Made by a program: the position numbers and the translations under genes. From Pseudevernia furfuracea (taxonomy: Eukaryota; Ascomycota; Lecanoromycetes; Lecanorales; Parmeliaceae), in contig JAIUPT010000050.1 in assembly GCA_022315425.1 (NCBI GenBank), positions 868,001 to 932,000 of the forward strand: a stretch of DNA of 64,000 nucleotides, read 5' to 3'. Positions 1 through 12,708 of this stretch are shown piece by piece. The first letter of the stretch is position 1, and the number at the start of each line of letters is the position of its first letter. Below the pieces are notes generated by a model, which saw nothing but the letters and a program-made list of their open reading frames with translations, had not been told where the DNA came from and ran no database searches.

Positions 1-3000
1 CCTGCCGCAAGAGCACTGCAGAGACTGAGTTCTCCAGCAAGGACACTGGCAGCTACGATTCTCGCTAGTCGTCGCGCGTTTTCTCCAGGGTGGGTTGGAT
101 GAGCCCCTCTGACACCGAGTAGGTCGAGGCAAGCGCTTTGGGGTTCGAGGACTGTACCGCCGCCGATGGTTCCGACTTCGATCGAGGGCATTGAGACGGA
201 TATTTGAAGGTTGCCGTTATAACTATTGACTGTTAGCGAGGGATTTACAACGGCCATCAAAAGTGACCACATACTTTCTCATGACTGTTATACAATTACT
301 GCTCTCCACATTTTGTGCAGGATCTTGACCAGTGGCCAAGAAAATCGCAGTGACGATGTTTGCTGCATGTGCATTGAAACCCCCAATACTACCAGCCATG
401 GCACTCCCAATCAGATTTTTGCTCGTATTCAATTCAACAAGGGCATTGACGTCGCTCTTCAAGACGCTTCGAACGACGTCTCCAGGGATAATGGCCTCTG
501 CGACGACGCTCTTACCTCTACCGTCAATCCAATTGATGGCAGCTGGCTTTTTGTCCGTGCAATAGTTCCCTGATACGGAGATGATGGACATATCATCAAA
601 TCCGCTCTCTTCCCTCATAACGGCCAGGGCGCATTCAACTCCTTTGGAGATCATATTCATTCCCATCGCATCGCCTGTGGTTGTCTTGAACCTAATGTAA
701 AGGTAAGTGCCGGCTAGGGCTGTCTTCATCGACTGCAAGCGAGCAAAACGGCTGGTCGAGTTGAACGCTTTCTTCATGGTTTTTTGGCCGTCTTCGGAAT
801 CCAGCCAAAGCTTGGCAGCGCCTGCTCTGCTCAATGTCTGGAAGCCAACGCAAGGACCTCTTGTCATGCCATCCCCAGTGAGAACAGTGATCGCCCCGCC
901 AGCAGCATTGATAGCCTTGCAACCTCGGTTGGTACTAGCAACGAGGACCCCTTCGGTGGTTGCCATCGGCAGATAGTAAGACTTTCCGTCAATGACCATT
1001 GGTCCAGCAACACCGACCGGTAGCGGCATGTATCCGATGACGTTCTCACAGCATGCGCCATGAACATTCTCATAATTGTAGTCTTGGTACGGTAGTTTCG
1101 ATTTGTCCAATTGGCTTGAGTTTTCTGCTGTCGCAGGGGTTCTTGATACCAACGTCCGCCGGATCTTGACAGCTCGCGTCAAAGAAGCAAGCCTTGTCAT
1201 AACATCGAGGTTCTCCAATGTCTTCTCAAGTGCGTACCCTGGAATCTTGCCCCGTACAGTCATATCGTTCAGTTCATGATCGTTGAGATAAGCCGCTTGA
1301 CGGTTCTTCACCATCTGCTCACATTCGACGGGGTCCCTGGATTCAGAGGCTTGAGTAGCTTCAATGTCGATAAATCCGTTGGGCTTGGAAACATGGCCGT
1401 TGGCGTGCGGCAAACTTGTATCGATTGCTGGTAGCCTTTCATATCCGGGCAAAATTCTATGCTTGACTGTTTCTGAGGCATGATCATCGCGGGAATCTTG
1501 CTTGGTGGCTCGAGGCTCCTTGATGCTCCATCGGGCGGCGTTAAACAGGTAGCCATTGAGTACAAGGCTCACAGTCAACGTAACAATAATCCACTTGCTC
1601 ACGACTGGATCTTCCAGGCTGTGGAGCACGCCTCCGACCACTCTTCCTCCAACGACATAGTCCAGAAAGTGGTCCGTATAGTCCCCGTCAGATATCGAGC
1701 CACTGATATTCTCACCGTCCATATCAGCTTGAGATGGTTGAATTTCATACTTGATTGGTGGTAGGACGGTGATAGTGATAGAGTAGTTGTTCTTCATTGC
1801 CTCATTGTAGAGGAGATCGAGGCCATTTTGTGCGACCTTGAAAGGATCCATGGAAGGTGATGTAAGCACATTAGATAGTCCAGAGACAGACGTAGGCGCT
1901 GCCTTCCTGCTGCGTGCTCGAAAAGGCATGGTGCCCAGATTCAAGGCGTTGATGAAGAGGAAACCGCCTACCATGATAACCTTGAACTTTGGGATACTGC
2001 TGTCACGCGCTTTCTTACCGTTACCAAACACGTCACTAACACCATTGCCGTTGAACCCCACACTCTGACTCTCATTCCTTGCTACTTCGTCGTTTGAGGC
2101 GACGTTCTCAGCAACGCGTTTGCTGATTCCATCTTCTTGCAGAGCTCTACTGAGAGCCACATGGCGTTTGATGCGATTAATCTCCAATTTAACGCTGAGG
2201 ATAGCCGTATAAAACGTAAAAAGTAGCAGACAGTCAAACACCAATATCCACGCGGCAAGAAAGCAAAATTGTGTCAAACCGCCCTGCACACCCGATACAG
2301 AACCAGCAATGAGAATAGCGAGTTCCACGCAGTAGTCTCGAATTATCGCGAAGCCTTTCTCCTGTACCGCTACGTGAAGCGATGACTGAATGGTCTGCGA
2401 AGAGCTGGCGGTTGTTGAGAAATCCGAGTCTTGTTGCATGCCTTGCCCTCGCGAGGTTACTGAAGCTGAAAGAACGGCTTTTGTGAGTATGATAGGCTTC
2501 TCAAAGCCGATAGTGACGACGAGGAACGGCAAGCCTTCCGACAGCAATACAAAATTGATGGGGACCCCGAGCTGATTGGTCATGCCGAGGCCGAAAAGGA
2601 ATGCAAACACAGAAGAAATCAGCACCGAGGTTGCGAGCCAAAAGTTCGAGCCCATGTGTCGCATCGACATGAAAAGTGAAACAAACGTCAAATGCATAGC
2701 TAGGTAACCAATGACCATGATGATGATGTCGAGCGACTCCGCATTCTACGCTTTTTAGCATGAAAAATAACCATCGGTAGTACTAAGCATACCTTTATGA
2801 GGTCTATAAAACTTGTCCATGTATTGACAGCTGAACCACCTATTGTAGCCTGTGTAGAATGGCGACTGTTCTTTGTGGCTTTAACAACCCACGCGTTTGG
2901 CTTCTGTGCAACCCCACCATCAAAAGCCCCTTCTTTTCCTTGCAAGTCTGGTATATGTGATATCTCTTGAACGGAGGCCAGAAAGTCTGGAGCTTCGTTC

Positions 3001-3584
3001 GAGGGGACGGCGAAAGCTAAGGTCGTGTCTTGCGAGATTGGCGATAGGGGGTTCCACGTCGTTGGCAGATTGCTCACTGAGCTGTTGGCAGGTATGGAAA
3101 CCTGGGCTGCCAATGGTGCAGTCCTAGGGGAAGAATTCGATAGAGAATCGGGGAACACCAAGGTCATGACCATCGTGTGATGAGCTCCCTGAAAATTTAT
3201 TAGCGAAGTCCAGTTTATATTGCTAAAGGATCGCCGTACCAGAACGTGGTCCCTGGAGGCCCCATTGTCGGACTGCCATTTCCATGATGTTTCTTCCCCG
3301 AGCCGTAACCGTCGACCGCCCTCCACAAGTGATGTAAGGTCCGTGCCAGCTGCATCTTTGCCTATTTTCGTGTGGCCGAAGAGGCTCCCTTCCAGAAGAC
3401 CATGATATGATGTACTCGCTAATATCGCCACAGTAAATATGGTATACATAGGATGCGTGAAAGCGGCACGAGCGACACTCTGGAGTACTTGTGTAATTTG
3501 CCGATTCAGGTAGCCTGGATTCGACGGCGCTGGTTGGTCGTGCTCATGGCGTAGACGAGCGGGAAGGAATGAAGCTCCTAACAT
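1..3584 (-). CDS. hmgR: HMG-CoA reductase (3' end cut by window edge)
   Basis: Reduces HMG-CoA to mevalonate with NADPH, the committed step of ergosterol and isoprenoid synthesis, in the ER membrane. Model: complement(join(<1..222, 275..2745, 2793..3584)), with GT-AG introns of 47 and 52 bp. Both junctions keep frame, and the second rebuilds the reading CITVMRNYNGNLQISVSM. The 264-residue first exon is N-terminal membrane and lumenal sequence. Exon 2 opens with the sterol-sensing membrane segments (residues about 268-420), then a linker and the catalytic domain. Visible motifs are ENVIGYMPLPVGVAGP (catalytic Glu), GDAMGMNMISKG, CTDKKPAAINWI (catalytic Lys) and GQDPAQN (catalytic Asp). The last exon carries MPSIEVGTIGGGT. 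About 1160 residues are present, so only the last few dozen, including the usual C-terminal His region, should lie outside. The Met at 3584 is the only sensible start. Confidence 0.96.
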
Positions 3585-5101
3585 TTTGACTGCTGGACAG
3601 TTTGAGAGGATTATAAGGAGGAGGAGAAGGAGAAGGGTCGGAGAGGAGCACTAGTATGTCGACATTGATGCACTATACTATGGACGTCTAGAAACCGTGA
3701 GCTTCTGGACCGGACACCGACAATTTTGAAATTGCATGGAAGTTTTCTCCGATTTCTGCAGCACACCTACCTTATTCACATACGCTGCCTATGGAGCAGA
3801 TATATTCCTGGTTTGCTCTACCAGAATTGGCAAAGTGTTGACCGAGGAGAGCCTATCTGTTGATCGCGCAGGCCTAAGAATCGAAGGACTAGCTCGCAGC
3901 TTCTCCAACAATTATTCCGAGGCTTGCTGAATATCAGTAAAGAATGTATGGTCCTCCAAGCAGCAACAGACAGAAAGGGTTGTAGAGGCGGATGTTGCCT
4001 CTGAAGGAGGTAGAGGGTTAAATTGAGGATGTCCAACACGGTTTTTTTATGGTTCGAGGGGTTCCGTTGTTGCCCAGGGTACTCAATCAGAGGCACGCTA
4101 ACACACACATTCTTTTCATCGTTTGCTTAGCGTTCTTCGGTCTAAGAGGGCATGTTGACCCGAGTTCGCTTTGTCCCCTGACATGATGTAATACTCTACT
4201 TTCTCCACGGTCTACGAAGTCAGGCAAGACGTGGAGCAGGCTCATTGTAACCATATTCATATCTCCTGCGAAAAGAGCCAGTGCGCTTTTGGAAACTTCC
4301 AATTGCTGGAATGGGGAGCCTTTTGCACGGTCTGGAGGGGGCAGTCAGCACCGATGGTGCGATACAAGACTGATCGCTGCTTCAGGGCTATGCTTTGGTA
4401 CATGCTGGTACCTGGTGAAAACTTTAGGAAGTGTCATGCATGTCTCTGCAATTCCGCGAAGATGCTCAAGTATATATGCACCACACACAAGATGAGTCCA
4501 ATGGAATGGTCGCGAAGCCCGCAATACCAGTCTTTAATTGATGTTAAGGTCAGCACGGTAGTCTGATCTGTTGATGTGAAAAGAGACGCCTGTAAGAAGC
4601 GTCCGATTGCTCTTTAGCGAAGCGAATTTACTTATTTTTGGTGCTGGCAATGAGAACTTATTGATTGATCTCTGAGATGCCAAACGGCCATCTAGAATAG
4701 AGCTCAAATGCCGGTTGAGAAGGCCGATTTTAAGATTTACAGGAATGGTCTCAACAAAACATTCAGTTGCTGGGGTCGGAAGGCTAGAATACATCAGTGA
4801 AATGGAACACGTCGTCTACGAGTGGTCAATACTTCGCCCAGTCAGGTCTTCAGATAGTCGGTCGAGAATCAAGATGGCCTAGAGCTCGGACTTTACAAGG
4901 ACGTGGAGGTAGGAAGCCTCCGTAAATCTGGTAAATAAAGTGGATAATCGTATTGACCCTATTTGCCAGTGTTGCAATGTCAACATCCTTGACAACACAA
5001 ATTTCACTTTCTAAACAAGTCCTTGTAAGATATCACAACTCCATTTGACCTTCGGACCGCCGTCTATTCAAACCCCGATTCGATTCATCAACACTATAGC
5101 T
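3585..5101. other. Intergenic region upstream of HMG-CoA reductase
   Basis: The first 70 bases upstream of the HMGR start are a purine-rich tract on the plus strand, so a pyrimidine-rich leader on the coding strand, as is common near fungal start sites. ORFs of up to about 110 codons occur here but overlap one another on both strands and show no recognisable motif. I see no gene and cannot name a sterol-regulatory element with confidence. Confidence 0.4.
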
Positions 5102-5156
5102 ATGACTTCAAACTCCACGATAGCCACAGCAGTCGGACAGTCAGCAGTGGTACCCG

Positions 5157-5914
5157 TTGTTGGGTTGGTTTAGTAGTTGTAATAGGTTCGATTCCTATTG
5201 GCGCTGGTACAATGGTGTTGCGGTGCTTTCCTTTTTCTGTACCATACTTTCGTCGGATCTGCCCGAAGAGCTCGCCAATATAGTTCACCATCTCGTCCTT
5301 GCTTTCGGCTATACCGCCATCCTCTGCACATCTCGCCGTGTTCACAGGGCAGCTTCCAAGATTCTCTACAAATCGGCCTTTCTTTCGCATCTACTATCAA
5401 GGGCCCTGCGGCGGACATGTATGGCCTGTTACAGCTACACCTGTCAGTACAGACAACGATGGCACTCATCCAAAACATTGACATATGTGTTAACTCCACC
5501 ATATCCCGCATCGCAGAGCACGACACCTCAATTGATTTGTTAGCTTCATTCAGCGGTACCGATGTCCCTCGACGAAAGACCTGCGTCCTAAGACTCAAAG
5601 GGATCCATCCGGCCATCAATCTCCACTACGTAGCCTTCATGCTCCGTACTATGAGCGGCTTGGTCAATTTTGAGAGAGTGTATGTGACAGCTATGACCGG
5701 GAAGTTGGTGAGAATGGATGGGCCTCCCGTGAATGTCTACGACGTTGACGAAGAACGCTACTATCCGTTGACCCGTGCCCGCAATACTCCCGCTTACAAA
5801 TTAGCCAAGAAAGAACTGAAGGCTACTTTGGGTCCGTCAATCTGGCATGACGGCAAGAAAGAGGCAGGCAGATACCTTGAGTTCCGTCCTCTAGAGTATC
5901 GAAAGAGACCTTGA
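5157..5914 (+). pseudogene. F-box-like protein, reading frame disrupted
   Basis: From about 5246 one frame reads an F-box-like helix set beginning LPEELANIVHHLVLAFGYTA, followed by a Cys-Thr-Ser-Arg stretch and an ILYKSAF segment typical of the end of fungal F-boxes. Around 5385-5420 coding quality moves to another frame, which runs to the stop at 5914 as about 165 residues of folded-looking sequence. No GT-AG intron of normal size joins the two frames; the candidates are only about 30-34 bp. An upstream ATG at 5102 hits a stop after about 23 codons in its own frame. The best reading is a frameshifted or decaying F-box gene, or one with a sequencing indel. F-box proteins normally act as substrate adaptors for SCF ubiquitin ligases; no target can be inferred. 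Confidence 0.4.
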
Positions 5915-6513
5915 GGTTGTGTGCTGCACGAGTGACTTACTCTGATGGATGGACTGGGTGCCAGCAAGTGCATTATGAGATCGATGCGTGATGGTGGAAG
6001 TGTATTGGTACCGAGAGCAAAAAAATTGCCGAGAATATGGAGCAGCATTCTTGCGCTCCGCAAAGAATTCATATTGGCTTGCTCAAAGTGTTGGATGATA
6101 TCATTGCTGTAGTCGCCATGTGAGACTCAGAAAAAGTTGTTGCCTCAGACCATAAGCTCCAATCAGCCCTCAAATTTGGCCAAGAAGCGTGGGAGAGTCC
6201 TCGACTTGATGCGGGGAACGTCCAAGAAGACATGTCAAGATTTCAGCAAGATCATGAAGTGCTGAAACGAAAAGTATTGGGTATTTTATCAAGGTAGCTT
6301 TGAAGAACATGTTGTGTTTATTAATGTTATTTCCGAAGTCGGATCTCATCATATCAACGTCGTTGCTGCGGACTAATTGTTCATCACATGCCAGTGCGGA
6401 GAAGGAAGACATGATAGATGCCAATGAAGCGCGGCTAGGCAGCTGAGAGCATCCAGCTGCTACTAAAGAAAGAGCACTTGAGAACTGATATCCAATCCCG
6501 TCGATAGAGTAGC
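5915..6513. other. Intergenic, nothing recognised
   Basis: This lies between the convergent F-box-like gene and the C2H2 gene. It is AT-leaning and holds only short ORFs without motifs. It probably contains both 3' untranslated regions. Confidence 0.4.
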
Positions 6514-7481
6514 TCAAGCGTTCTCTGGCATCGCATGCAGCCCTCTACTCTTCTTTATAGCCTGCTCTAACTCCGACGGTGAAGTGATTCCATGCTTTCT
6601 CTTAAGATGCTGACCCAAGTTATCTGATCTCATCCGCTTCGCTCGGCAATCCGGCTCGGGGCATTTGAGACCTGGATCTTCGTTGTGTTTTGGCGATGTC
6701 CGCAAGTGGCGATTCAAGTTCGACCTCGCGTCTGCTTGTGTACCCTTGAACTTTTCTTCGCACATCGGACAAATTTCTACATATGATGTTGGGACACTGC
6801 AGGTTGGCGACGTAGGTGAAGTGGAAGCTTGAGACGCCGAGATTGGCGAGGTCATCTGAGTGCTGACTTCATCCTTTGGGCATATATCCATAGAGGTCCG
6901 AGTCGTGAGACTGGTCGGCGAGGAGCTGACAGTAAAGGTCCCAGTGCTTCTTGGAGACACTGAGGTAGGCGACGCGAGGATTTCTGTACTAGGGCGGATG
7001 ACTGCGAGGACACCAGTATCTAGCCAATGTTCTGAAGCAAAATCGAGCCCTTGGTGCCTCTCCAATTCTCCAGATATATCCATGATGTCTTTCAGATCCG
7101 CAATATAGTACTGATCACGCCACATCCGATTTGATGAGCCCATAGCTGTGTTGCACTGAGTAGTCACGTAATTTTGAAATCTCTCAAAGACCTCAGAAGA
7201 TTGGGAGCTCCACTAAGACTAGTAAGTACAAGATTTAAGAGTTTAGGCGGTGGCTTATCACTCACTCGGCCACTAGAGACCAAGACGACCTCTACTTCAC
7301 GGATCTCACGTAGAGTCCCATCACATATACCGGAATTCGCATTCGCTAGATTGGCTTGAAACGCCTCAATACCATTTTTCTGTTTAAGAGGCCAGATAAT
7401 CCTCTCAACCAGTTCGCCAATCTTAGGACGCTTGGTTCGGGCAGCCAGTGCAGCGCCGGGGAATGACATATTATTTTCCAC
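6514..7481 (-). CDS. C2H2 zinc-finger protein with fungal N-terminal domain (5' end unresolved)
   Basis: Model: complement(join(6514..7212, 7266..>7481)). The 53-bp intron has donor GTGAGT and acceptor TTAG, and splicing runs the two ORFs into one frame. The first exon has the helical segment GELVERIIWPLKQKNGIEAF, which resembles the fungal N-terminal domain found on STAND and ankyrin proteins (the WPLKxK signature). After a Ser/Thr/Pro-rich linker come two C-terminal zinc fingers: CPMCEEKF with a distal HLRTSPKH, then CPEPDC with HLKRKH. This suggests a nuclear DNA-binding or signalling protein. The frame stays open upstream of the Met at 7481 to about 7530, and a coding-like stretch in another frame lies at about 7540-7700, so one or more 5' exons are likely missing from the model. 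Target genes are unknown. Confidence 0.7.
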
Positions 7482-7699
7482 GATAACGGCCTCCTCAAAA
7501 CCTAGGATTACGGTTAGAGCGGCCTCATAACTGCTTCAGCAATAGACTTGCAATCGAGAAGGCCAGCGCAGGCCACGACAACTTCGCTATTCCTCAATCT
7601 CTGAAGCAATGCGGCCTGATCGCTTCCAATTGAGAATTCTTGAAAGGTATCCCAGATGGTTGATGAGTGAGGAATGGCGTTGGAAGTTGGGGCTATGGG

Positions 7700-8016
7700 G
7701 ATTCTAGAGTCAGCTTTGCAAAGCGAATCCCGAGTAAAATCACAAATCTAGTAGATAGGTACAGTCTTCTGTTGACCAACCAACCATGGCCAATGAATTA
7801 GAAAGCAAAACAAAGCTGGCAATTACGAAAATCCCACTGCCAAATCACAGCCTCTTACCGAACAGACAGGGCAAGTCTGAGAAAAAAACAAGAGTCTTTT
7901 GGTGTTAGGACGAAGCCTGTAGCCCAAGAAGATAGGCATATCTGGCAAGAGGAAAACATCTATTGCCGCCAAAACATGTCATGTGACCCAAAAAGCACGA
8001 CAATGGAAAGGGCCTT
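7700..8016. other. Short intergenic region
   Basis: Between two minus-strand genes. It should hold the promoter of the C2H2 gene and the 3' end of the next gene. No open reading frame or motif worth naming was seen. Confidence 0.35.
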
Positions 8017-10453
8017 CTACTGCTGAAATGGGGCTTGTGACACAACAATTACATTAGATCTGATAATCGAAACGATCTTTTTTGCTGCCGAAACATGGCT
8101 CGAACCCAAGTCTTGACAGCAGTCAGGAGAAATCAGAACCGAAATGTACGTACTCTGTTGACCAGGTAGCCACCACCAACAATCCATTGCCGTCAAAAAC
8201 AGCAGCTTCTCCTCTCTGTCCATCATCGCGTGCTGCAGCTGAAGTGCTGCTTGGAAAAACCTATCCCAATAGTACGACTCATCCCCATGATGTAAGATGA
8301 AGGCAGCGGCAAATGCTACGTGCATGAAGGAAAACACATCCTCGAAAGTCCTTCCAAGTCTACCACAAAGCCAAGTTTTCAGAGTGTCAATGCCCTTTGC
8401 GAACAATGTACGAGCAGACAGCAATGAGCATCGTGTGTGTAGCTCAGATCTTGGGAGCAACCTCTGCATCCACTCATTATTGACAATACGTACCAGTCCT
8501 CGAAGCTCCTCGACTTGGGCTCGACTTCGCGCCGGGTTGGCGCTTAAATAGGGTCCATGGTCGTGGTTGGCCTCCGCGCCAAGCTTTTGAATCTGAATTG
8601 GGATTTGCCGGCGCTCACTGCTTGAGCACCAATGGTACCTAGTCGAGTCGTTGACTGATGTGGTATTTGTTCTTAGCTTAGCAAGACGACCCTGTAACTG
8701 CGTTTCCTTTGGTTTTGGTGGTGGAAGCGTTGAGCTTTGCGATCTCCAAGTGTTGATGCCGTCTTCTAAATTTACTATCGTGCTAGCTTCTGGGACTTGT
8801 CGGGTCCGTGAATTCGGAGAGCGTGCGTTTGACATGGGGGATACAAGTACCGAGGTTCGACTACTTAGGGACACTGCGTTGGACAGCTGGGAGATCAAAC
8901 TCGGACTTGGGATGCTTGCAGAGGCAATTTGTGGTATTGGAGAATCAAGACCTAGAGATGGGATACTTGGATTGATGTCTGCGATCTCTTCGTAAAAATC
9001 GTTAAACGGACCACGAGCCCATGGTTCCTTCAACAGATGTGGGAATTTGGTGTCGCATTCCCTATGCGTGTCAGTACCTGGGAGGGTTTTACCGCAACTG
9101 CTGTCAGCTTGCAAATTCTGTGAAGTCTTAGATGAGGTCGCCGTGTGAGCATCAACGATAATGGAGCTGGCGCGATCTCGTAGCTCTGCCGTCCAGTAGA
9201 CCGGATCGATCGTTGGCAATTCTAGATCGGTTGGATCAGAAGAATCAAACAGATCAATCAAAGGCGATGTCACAGACGCTTGAGGGTCTAGCTTCCTACA
9301 GTCGATTCGGTCGCTGCCTGTTTCCGCTGTTCCAAACGGAATTGAGCCAAACATCTCGTGCCGAGACGGAATATTGACTCCTTGCGGTGATGGGAGCTCC
9401 GATCTGGACACATCGCCAACAGCGATCTCGGCGGCGCCTGACCAATCCCCAGGATATTTGGCCTTCTCATTTATCCATCGAGCATAGGCAAAGCCAGCTC
9501 TGGTCACCAATTTGCGCGCTGTTGAGGAGCTCGGCATCAGCATCTCCTTTTCAAGAGACAAAACCGACTCTTGAGACAACTCTAACGAGCACAATGGGGG
9601 AAAGAAGCCCGTTCGAAGACACAAAACCATCTCATGAGACAAGTGCAAAGCAGGCAAATGGCCTTCTGTCGCTCACAAAACATGCGCCAAGACATAGATC
9701 GAGGTCCCGGACGAAAAGATATGACGCCAAATATTACATACCATGCGAGGAGCCTTGGTCGACATTCGACGGACATAGGTCAGCTTCCTCTGTGTCAAGT
9801 GCTATAGTTCGACAACCTTGATCAAGCTCTCCCTTGTAGCTACCTCGCCGGATGCGTTCATCTCGAGGAGTGTCCTCTAATTCGGTTTTTCCACGGGCAT
9901 CATCTACTAAGAACAATGTGTGAGTCTATAGAGATTCGGCGTCAGGAGGATACAGACTATGCACCTGTCTTTTTTAGAGAGTGTCGGCGACCAAGCCACT
10001 TGAAGAACGTCACGGCCAGCTTTGTTTCCCTCTTTTGTGGCCTGGGCTTAGGTACGATATCGCACCCCTTGTCGCACTCCAAAAACCGTTCGGGACACTT
10101 GCAGTATGGGCACCAGTACCATCCATTGACTAGGCGAGGGCACTCAAAAACGTGACACACAGTTGCATCGACATCTTTAAAAGTGTTGCGACACCATAGC
10201 ATTGGACACATCAAACGCTCCTCTTCCTCTATGATCAGAGCGTCACGTCGGAAGTTTCTGACCCAGTCAAGAAAGCTCTGCTGGCAACCATGTTGTGAGA
10301 GAGAACCAAGGACCTTCCTGCTGACACCTTCGTTGAGATGAGGTTTCAATCTGATGGGCAAGCGTCAGCATGGGCATCTCAGGGACATTGTTCGCTACAA
10401 ACTCACGCGCAAGGTATTCCGCGGACATTTATTGGATTCGTCGTCCCACACAT
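8017..10453 (-). CDS. Hypothetical protein with N-terminal Cys/His-rich zinc-binding region
   Basis: Model: complement(join(8017..9665, 9742..9906, 9965..10350, 10407..10453)), 748 aa. All three introns (56, 58 and 76 bp) have GT-AG ends and the phases agree throughout, which is strong support. Residues about 60-120 hold a dense Cys/His pattern (CPMLWC, then CHVFEC, then WYWCPYC and LECDKGC) that probably binds zinc. It is followed by a basic KPRPQKRETK stretch. The middle is Ser/Pro-rich and probably disordered. The C-terminal 150 residues look globular and helical, with FSFMHVAFAAAFILHHGDES. This layout occurs in uncharacterised fungal proteins that may be transcription factors; the function is unknown. 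The 46-nt first exon is the least certain part. A GTACGT near 8140 could start a further small intron. Confidence 0.72.
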
Positions 10454-12700
10454 ACTGATTGGCGGACTGAATGCCGTTTGGTACCTTTTGTGGTAGTCGG
10501 CGGATGGGTACAGACCGATGGGCTCCAGCATTCGTTGGGGAAGGCAGGAGTTTCGAGCCCAAGCCAGTTGGGGGAAGATGAGGATGAGGTGACATGATTA
10601 AGGGCTTTGGAGCACTGGATGTTGCGATTACACTAGAGGCTGCGTGCTATCGTTTGGAATGCCCATCTGTTGGCAAAGAGGATTAGAATCAAGTTTGTTG
10701 CGAGGACTTGCGCGCATAGGAGGTCTTTCCTACTGCATTTACCAAATAGATCAGCCAAAAATTTGGAGGGGTAGCTAGTAGATCGAGGACTGGAGATATG
10801 TACGAACGAAACCAATCTCGTGTTGCGATGGTCCGTGACGAAGCAAAGAATCGCCTCCCGAGCCAGTGAAGAGCATGTAGTCAATTCGACCTCTCCGGGG
10901 AAACTAGTCCTGTAAGGAAATTATTCCGGGATAATGCAAGCCCTCGACCGGGTGGCTACGGAGACCGCATTGCATGGCCCTGTGCGTGGCCTAAAGCGAC
11001 CTTCAAATGTGTCATTTTGGTTTCGCGCCGTGGCCTCTCGAGGCCGCCCTTTAGCGGCCAGTCCTGAATCTCAGTCTCTCTTGTATCTCACGTGGCCAGG
11101 CACAAGCAACCTCATGTAGCCCACGGCCATCTCCTGATACAGACGTCGCCTTATCTTGGTAACAAATCCTTCGCGATCATAGGCGACCAACAAAGACTGG
11201 AAAGAAGGCGACCAGCTAGCGGAGTAGGCGAGAAATTTCCGTCGCTTGTATGTTTGCGGGTACTGCAGGGTCGTCACGCGATCCCTCGAGCATGAACGCC
11301 CTGTTTCATAGAGAGCCATAGGCTAAGGAAGTCGAGAAGGGACCTAAAGAAACGCGATAGAAAGCGTACGGTGACGACGAAAACTTGTGGTCCGTGAGAC
11401 CCCTGCAATAGTTAGAGAGTCCGAACTGTCCGTACAGTCCTGATGATTTAGTGGGAGTTGTACGGGGTAGCCTCAACAATTCTTATGCACTCACCAACAT
11501 AGTCTCGCTTCGGCTTGGCAGGACTTTGGGGGCCAGAAATTGGGTCACAATAAGCCGGAAGCAAGGACTAAGGAAGCGCTGCCAGGCAACGGTCCAGAGC
11601 CTTGAAGGGCGACGGTTCTTGTTGTAAGACGTTAGATGGTCAATCGATCGGGACGTGGGAATTGCAACATGAAGTGGGCTTTTCTACCCATTCTCGAGAT
11701 TCTCTGTTTCAGCCAAAGCAGCCGAAGACATGATAGATATCGTAAGAGAAGAAAACAGCAGAAGGGCCACGTTATAGAAATGCGAAGACATGATCCTCTT
11801 TCTTCTGGACAGTCTCCGAATGTAACGTCGTCAAGGCTGTGATGGTGGGCAGCCTTATGAGTGGTCGCAATGTTCCTCTCGAAATTCCCATATCTTGTAT
11901 ACGGCCAATGAGAATAGGCCCTGCCCCTGCTTGACAAGAAGCATGCAACCACGGCAGCCCCAGCCTATGAGCGATCCGCACGTGTGTCACGCTCTCATTT
12001 ATAGGATACTCCATGATGTCGGCCTTATCAAATGTCTTGCCAATATCTGGAATCAGAGTGGGGTTGCATGCAACTAGCAGTCTGGATGAATTCCCAATTC
12101 TTTAAATACTCCCCTATTCATCCGAGGACATGTTAATTGTATCAGACTGAAGTGCCCAAGAGACCACTTATCCGAGGGCTTGTAGTTCTGTTTTTGAGGT
12201 CGGTTCAATATAAAGTAGAGGTGCTGATAATAGAGGTATGGTAACGTGAAACAAGTGAGGCTACCTAGCGTTGGTGATTTCACATTTCGGCTAGAGACTT
12301 AGAGTACACTAAGGCTAGGGCTACGGAGTATATGTGACTATATACAGGTGGTCATACGGAGTAGACCTGAATATATACGCCCACTATGCAGAGATTTTCC
12401 ACAAACTCGATAGAAACCTCATAGTCCCACGAAAAAATGTCAATCTCCCTCGCGCCTCAAATCCACTCAATTGCCTAGTGAGCAAGTTCACCTAGATTTT
12501 AGGCGCCGTGGGTCTTTCGGATAGCGCACCCGAAGATCTGGCCTCGGCGCCGGCTCGGAAGGGCCCTCGGGCTTGTATTCGTGCTCTACTTATCCTGTCA
12601 GGGCTGATTGTCATTCTATCGCTCGTTTGGCTGCTCATAGTGTCTTGCTAAGAATAAGGCCGAGAGGCTAGGTCCAAAGCAAGTAGTAGTTTCGATAAAT
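10454..12700. other. Long gene-poor region
   Basis: Many short ORFs (60-106 codons) occur on both strands, overlap one another and show no recognisable domain. The stretch around 12.3-12.4 kb is AT-rich with a TATATA-like run. I find no RNA gene or mobile element core. Decayed repeats cannot be excluded by eye. Confidence 0.4.
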
Positions 12701-12708
12701 TTGACGGT

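Noticed and set aside
5164..5195. tRNA-like A-box and B-box (GGTTCGATTCC) next to each other
   Set aside because: The spacing leaves no room for an anticodon arm and no matching acceptor stem lies upstream. At most a tRNA-derived fragment, so not called as a tRNA.
6170..6517. 115-codon minus-strand ORF just after the C2H2 gene
   Set aside because: Overlaps the C2H2 stop by a few bases and has no start context or motif; more likely 3' untranslated sequence.
1..10453. A possible biosynthetic gene cluster around HMG-CoA reductase
   Set aside because: No polyketide synthase, terpene cyclase, P450 or NRPS-like gene lies within reach; the neighbours are F-box and zinc-finger types. This is the housekeeping HMGR.
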